The notes beneath the pieces were generated by a model. That model did not search any database. It was not told where the DNA came from and was given only the letters and a program-made list of their open reading frames with translations. From assembly GCF_041690465.1 (NCBI RefSeq), contig NZ_JAWLHG010000001.1, positions 248,001 to 312,000 on the forward strand: a DNA stretch of 64,000 nt, written 5' to 3'. Position numbers and translations under genes: made by a program. Numbering within the stretch: the first letter of the stretch is position 1; every line of letters starts with the position of its first letter. Shown here piece by piece: positions 9,082 through 17,267 of the stretch. The stretch is from Falsiroseomonas sp041690465 (lineage in GTDB: Bacteria > Pseudomonadota > Alphaproteobacteria > Acetobacterales > Acetobacteraceae).

Positions 9082-9108
9082 CCGACCGACCTATTCCAGT
9101 TCGGTCGG
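9082..9108. terminator. Hairpin between convergent genes
   Basis: A perfect 8-bp inverted repeat (CCGACCGA / TCGGTCGG) with an 11-base loop lies in the 42-base gap between the HdeD-like gene and the convergent RTX gene. No T-tract follows on either strand, so it is at best a weak or Rho-assisted bidirectional terminator. Confidence 0.4.
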
Positions 9109-9116
9109 AACGCGGC

Positions 9117-9827
9117 CTAGGCGAACACCAGGTCGGCCGCGCCGAGATCCTCCACACCAGGCAGCCAGACCTCGCCCAGGCTACCGTCCGGCGCGGCAAT
9201 GCTGACTAACGTGCCTGCGCCCCGCCCCGCCCAGGTCACCGCATCGGCGGAGGCCGCTTCGAAGCGAAGAAGATCCTCGCCAGGAGTGAAATCCAGAACC
9301 ACGTCGCGGCCGGCGCCGGAGCCGGCCTCGAACCCGAAGGCGGCCGGCGCGGCCACCATGCCGAAGGCGAAGATGTCCGGCCCCGGCCCGCCATTCAGCC
9401 GATCGGCGCCGAGCCCGCCATGCAGCGTGTCGCTGCCCGCGCCGCCGACCAGCCTGTCGTTGCCCCAATCGCCCACCAGCAGGTCGGCGCCGGCCCCACC
9501 CAGCAGCAGGTCGTCTCCGCCGGCGCCGAACAGGACATCGTCGCCCGCCCCGCCAAGCAGCAGGTCCGCCAGGTCGTCCCGCGCCAGATAGGCAGCTGCG
9601 GCGCCAGGGCTCTCGGTGGTGCCGTTGCCATAGAGGGTGTCATTCCCGGCGCCGCCGCAGACCAGGTCCGCGCCGTAGCCTGCGAACACCAGGTCGTCGC
9701 CTCGCCCGGCGTGGATCAGGTTGCCGGGCCGGGGAACCGTACCCACGGGATCGCCCAGGATGGTCTCATCCGCCGGGCTGCCGTGGAGGATATCCGCTTC
9801 GGTGGTGCCGGCCAGTGTCAGCAGCAT
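9117..9827 (-). CDS. RTX (hemolysin-type calcium-binding repeat) protein, 236 aa
   Basis: The central part consists of nonapeptides of the GGxGxDxLx type (LLGGAGDDVLFGAGGDDLLL and onward, about residues 90-150). These fold into a calcium-binding beta-roll outside the cell. The C-terminal ~75 residues (GRDVVLDFTPGEDLLRFE...AADLVFA) resemble the uncleaved C-terminal signal region of type I secreted proteins. No catalytic domain is present. An SD-like AGAAAGAGG precedes the ATG. No HlyB/HlyD/TolC genes are seen in the window. Two other RTX loci lie at 38-40 and 41.5-43 kb. Confidence 0.82.
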   Translation of the reverse strand: MLLTLAGTTEADILHGSPADETILGDPVGTVPRPGNLIHAGRGDDLVFAGYGADLVCGGAGNDTLYGNGTTESPGAAAAYLARDDLADLLLGGAGDDVLFGAGGDDLLLGGAGADLLVGDWGNDRLVGGAGSDTLHGGLGADRLNGGPGPDIFAFGMVAAPAAFGFEAGSGAGRDVVLDFTPGEDLLRFEAASADAVTWAGRGAGTLVSIAAPDGSLGEVWLPGVEDLGAADLVFA

Positions 9828-10073
9828 CCTCTTTCTCCCTAAAAGACGTATTGCATACTATCTACCAAACCAAGGGTTGGCGCGCGGCGAAGCGGGTCCA
9901 GCGAGCAACAGGTCGAGAGGTCGCACCGCGGCGCGGCAGGGAAGCCGATCCCGGACTCTGCACTCACCGAGTGATTGGATTTGATGCTCAGGCTTCAATC
10001 GATGGGCGTGGGATCCCACTTGCTGGCCTCACCGGATGCGGCGGGCACAGCTCACCCAACGTGGCCGGGCGCC

Positions 10074-10958
10074 TCAGGTGGCGAGTTCGACCATCACCGG
10101 CACGTGGTCGGACGCCTTCGGCCAGTCCCGCGCATCCTTCAGCACGTGATGCGCACGCAGCCCGCCGGCGAGGTCCGGCGACACCCACACATGATCGAGC
10201 CGCCGCCCGCGGTCCGAGGCCCGCCAGTCGGAGGCACGGTAGGACCACCACGTGTAGAGCTTCTGCTCCGCCGGCACGAAGTGGCGCAGCGCATCATGCC
10301 ATGCGCCGGCGCGCATCAGCGCCGTCAGCGCCTCGGTCTCCACCGGCGTGTGGGAGACGACGTCCAGAAGCTGCTTGTGGGACCAGACATCGTGCTCGAG
10401 AGGCGCGATATTGAGGTCGCCCACCATCACCGCGCGGCGGATGCCGCCGGCGGCGTGCCGTTGCGCGGACCAGGCGGTCGCCTCGGCCACGAAGTCCAGC
10501 TTGTGGGCGAATTTCGGGTTGGCGGCGCGGTCCGGGACATCGCCGCCGGCCGGTATGTAGAAGTCATGCAGCTCGACGGCGCCGCCCGGCGCGTCCAGCT
10601 CGACCGCCAGGTGCCGGCAATCGCCCTTGCCGCACCAATCCGGATCCTGGCCGTCGCGCAGCGCGAAGGGCAGCTTCGAAAGGATGGCGACGCCGTTGTA
10701 GCCCTTCATCCCGCGCACCGCGCGATAGGGGAAGCCGAGCGCCGCCACGCCCTCATGCGGGAAGACCTCGTCCGGGCACTTCGTCTCCTGCAGGCAGACC
10801 ACGTCGGGCGAGAGCTGCGCGACGAGGTCGGCCAGCAGCGGCAGGCGCAGCCGGACGGAGTTGATGTTCCAGGTGACGATGCGCAGCGGACGCGCGCCGG
10901 CCACGATGGCGGGCGCCGCCTTCGGCCTCGCCTTCCCGTTGGCGCGCGTCACCGCCAT
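10074..10958 (-). CDS. xthA: Exodeoxyribonuclease III
   Basis: A DNA-repair AP endonuclease and 3'-5' exonuclease of the EEP superfamily, 294 aa, slightly longer than E. coli ExoIII because of a basic N-terminal extension (about 25 residues). The metal and catalytic motifs are present: WNINSVR, CLQETK, YNGVAILS, GDLNIAP and the C-terminal SDHVPV. It is the second gene of a pair: the fumarylacetoacetase-family gene ends 4 bases before its ATG. Confidence 0.95.
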   Translation of the reverse strand: MAVTRANGKARPKAAPAIVAGARPLRIVTWNINSVRLRLPLLADLVAQLSPDVVCLQETKCPDEVFPHEGVAALGFPYRAVRGMKGYNGVAILSKLPFALRDGQDPDWCGKGDCRHLAVELDAPGGAVELHDFYIPAGGDVPDRAANPKFAHKLDFVAEATAWSAQRHAAGGIRRAVMVGDLNIAPLEHDVWSHKQLLDVVSHTPVETEALTALMRAGAWHDALRHFVPAEQKLYTWWSYRASDWRASDRGRRLDHVWVSPDLAGGLRAHHVLKDARDWPKASDHVPVMVELAT

Positions 10959-10962
10959 CGTC

Positions 10963-11649
10963 TCAGACGATCTTCGTCTTCACCTCGCCGACGCCCTCGA
11001 CGAAGCCCTCAAGCACATCGCCCTTCACCACGGCGGCGACACCTTCCGGCGTGCCGGTCATGATCAGGTCGCCAGGCTCCAGCCGCACGAGGCCGGAAAG
11101 GTTCACGATCACCTCGGGCACCGACCAGATCAGCTTCGACAGGTCTGAGACCTGCTTCACCGCGCCGTTGACCTTCAGCTCGATCTTCCCCTTGGAGCCG
11201 TCATAGGAACCGTCGTGCTTCACCAGCAGGCCCATCGGCGCGGAGGCGTCGAAGCCCTTGCCCATGTCCCACGGGCGGCCTGTCTTCTTCGCCTCGTTCT
11301 GAAGGTCGCGCCGCGTCATATCCAGGCCGGCGCACCAGCCCCAGACATGCTTCAGCGCATCGGCCAGCGCGATGTTCGCGCCACCGGTGCCGATGGCGAC
11401 CACCAGCTCCATCTCGTGGTGGAGCGACTTGGTCGCCGGCGGATAGGGCATGTCGGCGCCGTCGATCACCACGGCGCCAGCGGGCTTCGCGAAATAGAAG
11501 GGCGGCTCGCGCGTCGGGTCGGAGCCCATCTCGATCGCATGCTCGGCATAGTTGCGGCCGACGCAGTAGATGCGCCGCACCGGGAACTTCCCACCGCCCT
11601 TGACGGGCAGGTAAGGCATGGCGGGCGGGGCGATAACGAAGTCGGACAT
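10963..11649 (-). CDS. Fumarylacetoacetate hydrolase-family protein
   Basis: A 228-residue C-C bond hydrolase or decarboxylase of the FAH superfamily. KFPVRRIYCVGRNYAEHA begins the domain. The metal ligands are visible in HHEMELVVAIG and GLDMTRRDLQ, with the usual LxMTGTPEGVA loop near the C-terminus. Members act on acylpyruvates, oxaloacetate or homoprotocatechuate products; the substrate here is not evident. The ATG at 11649 gives the family's usual N-terminus, and an in-frame ATG at 11685 is an alternative. It is expressed with xthA and lies downstream of an intrinsic terminator at 11765-11801, so it needs its own promoter or read-through. Confidence 0.88.
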   Translation of the reverse strand: MSDFVIAPPAMPYLPVKGGGKFPVRRIYCVGRNYAEHAIEMGSDPTREPPFYFAKPAGAVVIDGADMPYPPATKSLHHEMELVVAIGTGGANIALADALKHVWGWCAGLDMTRRDLQNEAKKTGRPWDMGKGFDASAPMGLLVKHDGSYDGSKGKIELKVNGAVKQVSDLSKLIWSVPEVIVNLSGLVRLEPGDLIMTGTPEGVAAVVKGDVLEGFVEGVGEVKTKIV

Positions 11650-11764
11650 GGGGACGGGCACCCTCTGATCGGTCGCTGCCCTCATACCCCCTGCCTTGCC
11701 ACGCGCAAGATCGTGAGCGCCACTTTCGCGCTCGCGCCGGGACCGGCGAAGCGCTGCGGCAGCC

Positions 11765-11801
11765 AAAAGAAAAAACGCCCGGTCAGGGGGGTGACCGGGC
11801 G
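11765..11801 (-). terminator. Intrinsic terminator (minus strand)
   Basis: A perfect 10-bp stem (CGCCCGGTCA / TGACCGGGCG) with a 6-base loop of C residues on the minus strand is followed directly by TTTTTTCTTTT. This is the clearest Rho-independent terminator in the window. Minus-strand transcription reaching it comes from 11802-12011 or from the amidotransferase-like gene upstream. Confidence 0.8.
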
Positions 11802-11960
11802 CTACTTTCTAGTTCCGATCGGAATGGTCGGGCGAGCCGGCAGGGGAACCGGTTCGCTCACCGGCAAAGTATGGCCGGTCAGCGCACAGTAGCGCGTCCA
11901 CAGGCGGCCATGCAAAAGGCGAATGCTTGGGAACCGACCGAAATCACGAAAATCCCGCTA
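11802..11960 (-). ncRNA. Candidate structured RNA or leader upstream of the terminator
   Basis: The 210 bases between the stop of the upstream hydrolase gene and the terminator hold no convincing protein but several local inverted repeats on the minus strand: CCGGC/GCCGG around an 8-base loop, a GAGC..CCGG..CCGG..CTC stem, and the palindrome TTCCGATCGGAA. A possible promoter (TTGCGA, 17 bases, TGATTT) precedes them. It could be a small RNA, a long 3' UTR with terminator, or an attenuator ahead of the FAH-xthA pair. A 10-codon ORF (MAACGRATVR) lies inside. The ends given are estimates and I match it to no known RNA family. Confidence 0.3.
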
Positions 11961-12011
11961 TGGTCGCAAGCTGTTGATCGCGGACAACCGAGCGGCGGTA
12001 GGCCGTGTCGC

Positions 12012-12836
12012 TCAGGCCGCGGCCAGCCGGCGGGACGAAGCCCCTGGCCGCTCGCCGGCCGCCCAGGCGGCGGCGGCGGCGCCGAAGGCCTCAAACAGCG
12101 CGCGGCTCAGCGCGTCGGTTTCCCAATCGTACTCGGGGTGCCACTGCACGCCCAGCACGAAGCCCGGCGCGTCCGGCACATGCACGCCCTCGATGGTGCC
12201 ATCGGGCGCCCAGGCCTCGGCCACCAGCCGCGGCGCCAGGCACTTCACCCCCTGGTTGTGCAGCGAGTTCACGGGCACCGCCTCCGCCCGCCAGGGCAGT
12301 CCGGCGCCACCCCAGATCCGCGCCAGCATGCCGTCCGGGGCCACCCGCACCGCATGCGCCTTGCCGACGCGCACGCCCGGCAGCTTCTGGTCGGATGGCG
12401 TCGAGTGGTCCAGCCGCCCCGGCAGGTCCTGGATGCGCTGATCGAGCGAGCCGCCCAGCGCCACGTTCAACTCCTGGAAGCCGCGGCAGATCGCCAGCAC
12501 CGGCAGCCCGCAGACGATCGCGGCGCGAATCAGCGGCAGGGTGGTGGCGTCGCGCTGCGGATCCTCCGGCGTGCCCTCGGCATGCGCCGGGCCTTCATAA
12601 TGATCCGGATGCACGTTGGAGCGGCTGCCGGTGAGGATCAGCCCGTCGAGCCGCGGCAGGATCTCCGGTACCAGCGCCTCGCCGGCGGCCGGCAGCAGCA
12701 CCGGAACGCCGCCCACCGGGCCGAGCGTGCAGCGCACATAGCTGTCCGAGGCGGCATGGTTGGGCGTGGCGAAGACCCCGAAGGGCTTGGTGCAGCAGGA
12801 GATCCCGACCAGCGCGCGCATGCTGCCCAATTTCAT
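12012..12836 (-). CDS. Gamma-glutamyl-gamma-aminobutyrate hydrolase-like (peptidase C26, class I GATase fold)
   Basis: A 274-residue cytoplasmic hydrolase. LPVLAICRGFQELNVALGG carries the nucleophilic Cys, GVQWHPEY the catalytic His, and GLILTGSRSNVHP the oxyanion region; the PuuD/C26 family shares all three. Typical members cleave gamma-glutamyl amides in polyamine breakdown. The start could also be the ATG at 12821, since neither has a good Shine-Dalgarno. It stands alone; downstream lie the candidate RNA and terminator. Confidence 0.85.
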   Translation of the reverse strand: MKLGSMRALVGISCCTKPFGVFATPNHAASDSYVRCTLGPVGGVPVLLPAAGEALVPEILPRLDGLILTGSRSNVHPDHYEGPAHAEGTPEDPQRDATTLPLIRAAIVCGLPVLAICRGFQELNVALGGSLDQRIQDLPGRLDHSTPSDQKLPGVRVGKAHAVRVAPDGMLARIWGGAGLPWRAEAVPVNSLHNQGVKCLAPRLVAEAWAPDGTIEGVHVPDAPGFVLGVQWHPEYDWETDALSRALFEAFGAAAAAWAAGERPGASSRRLAAA

Positions 12837-13237
12837 GCGACGACGTGGCGGGATCAAGACATCGTTTCGCGCTTTCCCTGGCACGCGGCGCATGGCTGGC
12901 GCGTTGGGAACGCCATAGGCCGGATCGGCAACCACGCGGCGCCATGCGCCGGAGAGAGGAGTCTTGCCCCGAAAATGCCCCGCGCAGGTCAACGCTGCGT
13001 CAACACCTCCACCGCAGGATGAGACGACGTGGCCGGGCGCGGAACGGCGCCCGATCGCCAGGATGGCCATCGCCCTTCCCACCAATGGTTCGCCCCATGC
13101 ATGAGATTCGCATCCAGATCGCGAAGCGCTTGACCAGCCTGGTTGCCGCCCTTCGCCGGCGCCTGACCTACCGCCCGGAACGGCGCTTCATGCGCGGATG
13201 ACGCAACTCGGGCCGGGCGCCCACCCCTGACGGCGCC
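12837..13237. other. Intergenic region without a convincing gene
   Basis: About 400 bases between the C26 hydrolase (starting here on the minus strand) and the end of the DUF488 gene. A short plus-strand frame at 13097-13201 would give a basic 34-residue peptide (MHEIRIQIAKRLTSL...) but has no Shine-Dalgarno and no homologue I recognise. The promoter of the minus-strand hydrolase should lie at the left end; I see no clear -35/-10 pair. The right end holds the short inverted repeat GGCGCC..GGCGCC (13229-13241). Confidence 0.4.
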
Positions 13238-13672
13238 TCAGGGCGCCAGGTGACGGACGGGCAGGCCGATGGCTTCCGCCACCAGCGTCCGGTGGCAGCG
13301 CGCCGGATCGGCTTCGAGGCAGAGCAGGCAGAGGCGCTCGTGCCGCGCCCGCTCGCGCAGCCCGGCCAGCGCGGCCTGCGGCTCCACGCCCGCGAGGTGG
13401 GCGGCGAAGACGCGCCGCATGACCTCCGGCCGGCCGCTGCGCGCCGCCTCCCGTCCCGCGGCCGGAGTGCCGAGCGCCGGCAGATGCTCATAGCAGATCC
13501 CAGCCTCCGCCAGCGCCGCCGACAGCGCCCGCTTGGCGAAGCCGGGCTTCCGGCTGTTCGCCAGCGCGCGCACATCCACCACCCGCGCCACGCCCGCCGC
13601 ACGCAGCGCGGCCACCAGCGTGGCGGGCGTCGCGGTCTCGTAGCCGATCGTCGCGACCTCGCCTGGCGTCAC
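13238..13672 (-). CDS. DUF488 family protein
   Basis: A 144-residue protein with the DUF488 signature: TIGYET near the start, VVDVRALANSRKPGFAK, YEHLPALGTP..GR and LCLLCLEADPARCHR near the end. The conserved Cys/His/Arg cluster suggests a nucleic-acid or sulfur-related enzyme, but the function is not established. The GTG start overlaps the TGA of maeB by 4 bases, so it is translated from the same message. Confidence 0.85.
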   Translation of the reverse strand: MTPGEVATIGYETATPATLVAALRAAGVARVVDVRALANSRKPGFAKRALSAALAEAGICYEHLPALGTPAAGREAARSGRPEVMRRVFAAHLAGVEPQAALAGLRERARHERLCLLCLEADPARCHRTLVAEAIGLPVRHLAP

Positions 13673-15993
13673 TTCGGGATCGCCGCATGCGCCGCGAGGC
13701 AGGCGATGTCCAGGATCTGGTTCACCCCGGCATCCATCCCCACGATCTGCACCGGCGCCGACAGCCCGATCAGCAGCGGCCCGATGGTCTGCGCGCTGGT
13801 CAGGCGCGGGATCGCCTTGGAGAGGATGTGCGCGGCGTGCAGCCCCGGCATCACCAGCACATTCGCCGCGCCGGTCAGCCGCGAGAACGGATAGAGCTGC
13901 CGCCGCAGCGCCGGATCGAGCGCCACGTCGGCGGCCATCTCGCCATCGTATTCGAAATCCACCCCGCGCGCGTCCAGCAGCTTCACCGCGTCGCGGATGT
14001 TGGTCGGGATGCTGCCCTTCGGATCGCCGAAGGTGGAGAAGGACAGGAAGGCCACGCGCGGCTCATGCCCCAGGCTGCGCGCCGCACCGGCGGCCTTGAT
14101 CGCGATCTCGGCCAGCGTCGCGGCATCGGGGCGCTCATGGATCGCGGTGTCGGCCACCAGCACCGTGCCGGACCGCCGCGCCAGCATCAGCGTCAGCCCG
14201 AACAGCACCGTCTCGGGCTGCGGGTCGATCACCATCCGCACGCCTTCCAGCGCGGCGGCATAGCTGCGCGTGACGCCGGTGACCATCGCATCCGCATCGC
14301 CGCAGGCGACCATGCAGGCGGCGAAGACGTTGCGGTCCTGGTTCACCAGGCGCTGGCAGTCGCGCAGCAGGAAGCCCTCGCGCTGCCGCTTGGCGTAGAG
14401 CCATTCCGCATAGGCGCGGTTCTTCTCCGACAGGCGCGCATTGTCGATCTCGATCCCCTCCGGCAGCGGGATGCCGAGCGAGGCGACGGTGGCGTTGATC
14501 AGGTCCTCGCGGCCGACCAGCACCGGCGTGCCATAGCCCGCTTGGCGGAAGGCGATGGCGGCGCGGATCACCTTCTCCTCCTCGCCTTCCGCGAACACCA
14601 CGCGGCGCGGATTGGCGCGCACGCGCTCGGCGATCGCCTCCATCGCGCTGGCCGTCGCATCCAGCCGCCCGGCCAGGTCGCGCGCATAGCGGTGCAGGTC
14701 GGTGATCGGCTTGCGCGCCACGCCGCTGTCCATCGCCGCCTTCGCCACCGCCGGCGGGATGCGGCTGATCAGGCGCGGGTCGAAGGCGTTGGGGATGATG
14801 TATTCCGGCCCGAAGCGCAGCGAGGTGCCGGCGCCGGCGCCGGCCACCTCCTCCGGCACGTCCTCGCGCGCCAGCATCGCCAGCGCCTCGGCCGCGGCCA
14901 CCTTCATCGCATCGTTGATGGTGCTGGCGCGCACGTCGAGCGCGCCGCGGAAGATGAAGGGGAAGCCGAGGACGTTGTTGACCTGATTCGGATAGTCGCT
15001 CCGCCCCGTCGCCACGATGCAGTCCGGCCGCACCGCGCGCGCCTCGTCCGGCGTGATCTCCGGATCGGGGTTGGCCATGGCGAAGATGATCGGGTGCGCG
15101 GCCATGCTGCGCACCATCTCGGGCGTCACCGCGCCCTTCACCGACAGGCCCATGAAGCAGTCGGCCCCTTCCAGCGCCTGGCCCAGCGTGCGCGCCGCGG
15201 TCTCCGTCGCATGCGCGGACTTCCACTGGTTCATCCCCTCGGTCCGGCCGCGGTGGATGACGCCCTTGGTGTCCACCAGGATGACGTTGTGCGGGCGGAT
15301 GCCCATCGCCTTCACCAACTCCGCGCACGCGACCGCCGCCGCGCCGGCGCCGTTGATGACGAGCTTCACTTCCTTCAGGTCGCGATTGGTCAGGTGGCAG
15401 GCATTGATCAGCCCGGCGGCGGCGACGATCGCCGTGCCGTGCTGGTCGTCGTGAAAGACCGGGATGTCCATCAGCTCGCGCAGGCGCTGCTCGATGACGA
15501 AGCACTCCGGCGCCTTGATGTCTTCCAGGTTGATGCCGCCGAAGCTCGGCCCGAGGTAGCGCACCGCGTTGACGAACTCGTCCACATCCTCAGTGCCGAC
15601 GCAGAGATCGATGGAATCGACATCGGCGAAGCGCTTGAACAGCGCCGCCTTGCCTTCCATCACCGGCTTCGACGCCAGCGCGCCCAGGTTGCCCAACCCC
15701 AGCACCGCCGTGCCGTTGCTGATCACCGCAACGAAATTGCCCTTCGAGGTGTAGTCATACGCCAGCGACGGATCGCGATGGATGTGCAGGCAGGGCTCCG
15801 CCACGCCCGGGCTGTAGGCGAGCGACAGATCGCGCGCAGTGGTCAGCGGCTTGGTCAGGCGGATCTCGAGCTTGCCCGGCCGGCCCTCCGCATGCATCGC
15901 CAGCGCTTCTTCGCCGGTGATGCGGGCAGTGCGGGTGTCGCCCAGCCCCTCGGCCGCGAGGCCCTCGGACAATGTCTTTCGCGCGTCGTCCAT
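13669..15993 (-). CDS. maeB: NADP-dependent malic enzyme with phosphotransacetylase-like domain
   Basis: A 774-residue MaeB-type enzyme converting malate to pyruvate and CO2 with NADP. Residues ~1-420 are the malic enzyme: SLAYSPGVAEPCL, GNGTAVLGLGNLGALASKPVMEGK split over the NAD-binding region, and INGAGAAAVAC. Residues ~440-774 are a PTA-like regulatory domain (VVFAEGEEEKVIRAA, MVTGVTRSY, DTAIHERPDA, NVLVMPGLHAA). This fusion is usual in Alphaproteobacteria, where acetyl-CoA inhibits through the PTA part. The ATG at 15993 is chosen because the family begins about there; the frame is open to 16023. Confidence 0.95.
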   Translation of the reverse strand: MDDARKTLSEGLAAEGLGDTRTARITGEEALAMHAEGRPGKLEIRLTKPLTTARDLSLAYSPGVAEPCLHIHRDPSLAYDYTSKGNFVAVISNGTAVLGLGNLGALASKPVMEGKAALFKRFADVDSIDLCVGTEDVDEFVNAVRYLGPSFGGINLEDIKAPECFVIEQRLRELMDIPVFHDDQHGTAIVAAAGLINACHLTNRDLKEVKLVINGAGAAAVACAELVKAMGIRPHNVILVDTKGVIHRGRTEGMNQWKSAHATETAARTLGQALEGADCFMGLSVKGAVTPEMVRSMAAHPIIFAMANPDPEITPDEARAVRPDCIVATGRSDYPNQVNNVLGFPFIFRGALDVRASTINDAMKVAAAEALAMLAREDVPEEVAGAGAGTSLRFGPEYIIPNAFDPRLISRIPPAVAKAAMDSGVARKPITDLHRYARDLAGRLDATASAMEAIAERVRANPRRVVFAEGEEEKVIRAAIAFRQAGYGTPVLVGREDLINATVASLGIPLPEGIEIDNARLSEKNRAYAEWLYAKRQREGFLLRDCQRLVNQDRNVFAACMVACGDADAMVTGVTRSYAAALEGVRMVIDPQPETVLFGLTLMLARRSGTVLVADTAIHERPDAATLAEIAIKAAGAARSLGHEPRVAFLSFSTFGDPKGSIPTNIRDAVKLLDARGVDFEYDGEMAADVALDPALRRQLYPFSRLTGAANVLVMPGLHAAHILSKAIPRLTSAQTIGPLLIGLSAPVQIVGMDAGVNQILDIACLAAHAAIPK

Positions 15994-16090
15994 GGTCCAG
16001 CCATTCTCCCCAACCGACCACACTTATGCGACCCCGGCGCGCGCGACGGAAGCCAGCCGCTTCGCAACTGCGTTGTGCGCCTGTCCTCGC

Positions 16091-16474
16091 CTAGGCCGCG
16101 AAGGTCAGCTCCACCGCGACACCGGCGGGGTCGGTGAGAAAGATCTGGTGCAGCGGGAAGCCGGGCACCGGCGCCTCGCGCGAGGCAATGCCGAGCCGCG
16201 CCAGCCGCCCGCGTGTCTCCTCCAGCCCATCGGCACGCAGCGCGATATGGCCGAAGGTGCCGGCATCGCCGGCGGGCAGGGGCGCGCCATCGGGCAGCCG
16301 GGCGGCGATGTGGACCACCGCGCGCGCCCCGGCCCAGAACCAGATGCCCGGGAAGTCGAAATCCGGCCGCGGTCCCTCGGCGAGGCCCACCACCTCGCCC
16401 CAGAAGCGGCGCATCGCCGGCAGGTCTTCCGGACGGCAGCGGATATTGACGTGGTCGAGCCCACTGACCGGCAT
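16091..16474 (-). CDS. VOC (glyoxalase/dioxygenase-fold) protein
   Basis: A 127-residue single-domain vicinal oxygen chelate protein. GLDHVNIRCRPEDLPAMRRFW begins the first beta-alpha-beta unit with a metal-ligand His, FGHIALRADG the second unit, and DPAGVAVELTF supplies the terminal Glu ligand. Such proteins include lactoylglutathione lyase-like enzymes and antibiotic-resistance dioxygenase relatives; the substrate is unknown. It lies between maeB and a membrane-protein gene, all on the minus strand with gaps of about 67-97 bases. Confidence 0.85.
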   Translation of the reverse strand: MPVSGLDHVNIRCRPEDLPAMRRFWGEVVGLAEGPRPDFDFPGIWFWAGARAVVHIAARLPDGAPLPAGDAGTFGHIALRADGLEETRGRLARLGIASREAPVPGFPLHQIFLTDPAGVAVELTFAA

Positions 16475-16540
16475 GGTGCGCTCCTCCCTTTGCGCCAGCC
16501 TGACAGGCGCGGGGCCGGCGCGTCCAGCGCCGTGCGGGGT

Positions 16541-17161
16541 TCAGATGCTGAATGCATAGTTCACCGCGAGGATTGCCGCCGCTCCGGCCAGGATCGAGAG
16601 CAGCCGGATCAGGATGATCAGCCGCACATCGCCGAAGCCGATCTCCCGCCCATGCGGCGTGCGCTGCGGCGGCTCGGCCGAGAAGGCCACCCGGCCCGGC
16701 CCGTGCGAGCCCAGCCCCATCACCAGGTGGGGCTTGCCCGCCCGCCGCCACAGCCAGGCCGGCCAGGCCAGCGTGGCGAAGGCGAGCCGCCCGCATGCCC
16801 GCAGCCAGAACAGGGCGCGGGAATTGCGGTGCAGGTGCAGCACGATCCAGGGATGGCGGAGATCGGCCAGCACGGTGACCAGCTCCGCCTTCTGCGCCGC
16901 GCCGCCGATGATCACATGGGCGACCGCGATGTCCTTCGCCCAGCCCGGCACCGCCACCGGCAACCAGAAGAACACCACGTCGAACATGGTGTGGAAGACG
17001 ACCACATAGGTCCGCAGCAGCCCCGCCAGGACCACCGCGACCGGCAGCTGCGCCAGGTCGAGCACCAGCCGCGCTACCGAGACGGCCGCCATCAGCATCG
17101 CGATCCAGGAGAAGGCGCCGCCCCGCTGGTGCGATAGCTCGGCGGCAGGCGCGGACGGCAC
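16541..17161 (-). CDS. Hypothetical membrane protein
   Basis: About 206 residues with hydrophobic segments near residues 25-55 (SWIAMLMAAVSVARLVLDL, LPVAVVLAGLL), 60-80 (VVVFHTMFDVVFFWLPVAV), a short one near 125-145 and a C-terminal one (LIILIRLLSILAGAAAILAV). I do not recognise a family. The start is uncertain: GTG 17161 keeps a short hydrophilic N-terminus, ATG 17098 is the next choice, and neither has a clear ribosome-binding site. It is divergent from mutS, with about 106 bases between for both promoters. Confidence 0.55.
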   Translation of the reverse strand: MPSAPAAELSHQRGGAFSWIAMLMAAVSVARLVLDLAQLPVAVVLAGLLRTYVVVFHTMFDVVFFWLPVAVPGWAKDIAVAHVIIGGAAQKAELVTVLADLRHPWIVLHLHRNSRALFWLRACGRLAFATLAWPAWLWRRAGKPHLVMGLGSHGPGRVAFSAEPPQRTPHGREIGFGDVRLIILIRLLSILAGAAAILAVNYAFSI

Positions 17162-17267
17162 ATTCTTCGGCTCATTCCGGAAAGGTGCGCAGTAGAGGGA
17201 TGTGCGGCGAACCTGTCCAGGCGAGCGGATGCTTCGCAGCGTGCGCCGCAGGCGGTAGTCAGGCCGG

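Noticed and set aside
9815..10414. Plus-strand frame of 199 codons between the RTX gene and xthA
   Set aside because: Its second half is antisense to xthA and is Arg/Pro/Ala-rich shadow sequence; no start signal.
13097..13201. 34-codon plus-strand ORF (MHEIRIQIAKRL...)
   Set aside because: No ribosome-binding site and no similarity recognised; kept only as a note in the intergenic entry.
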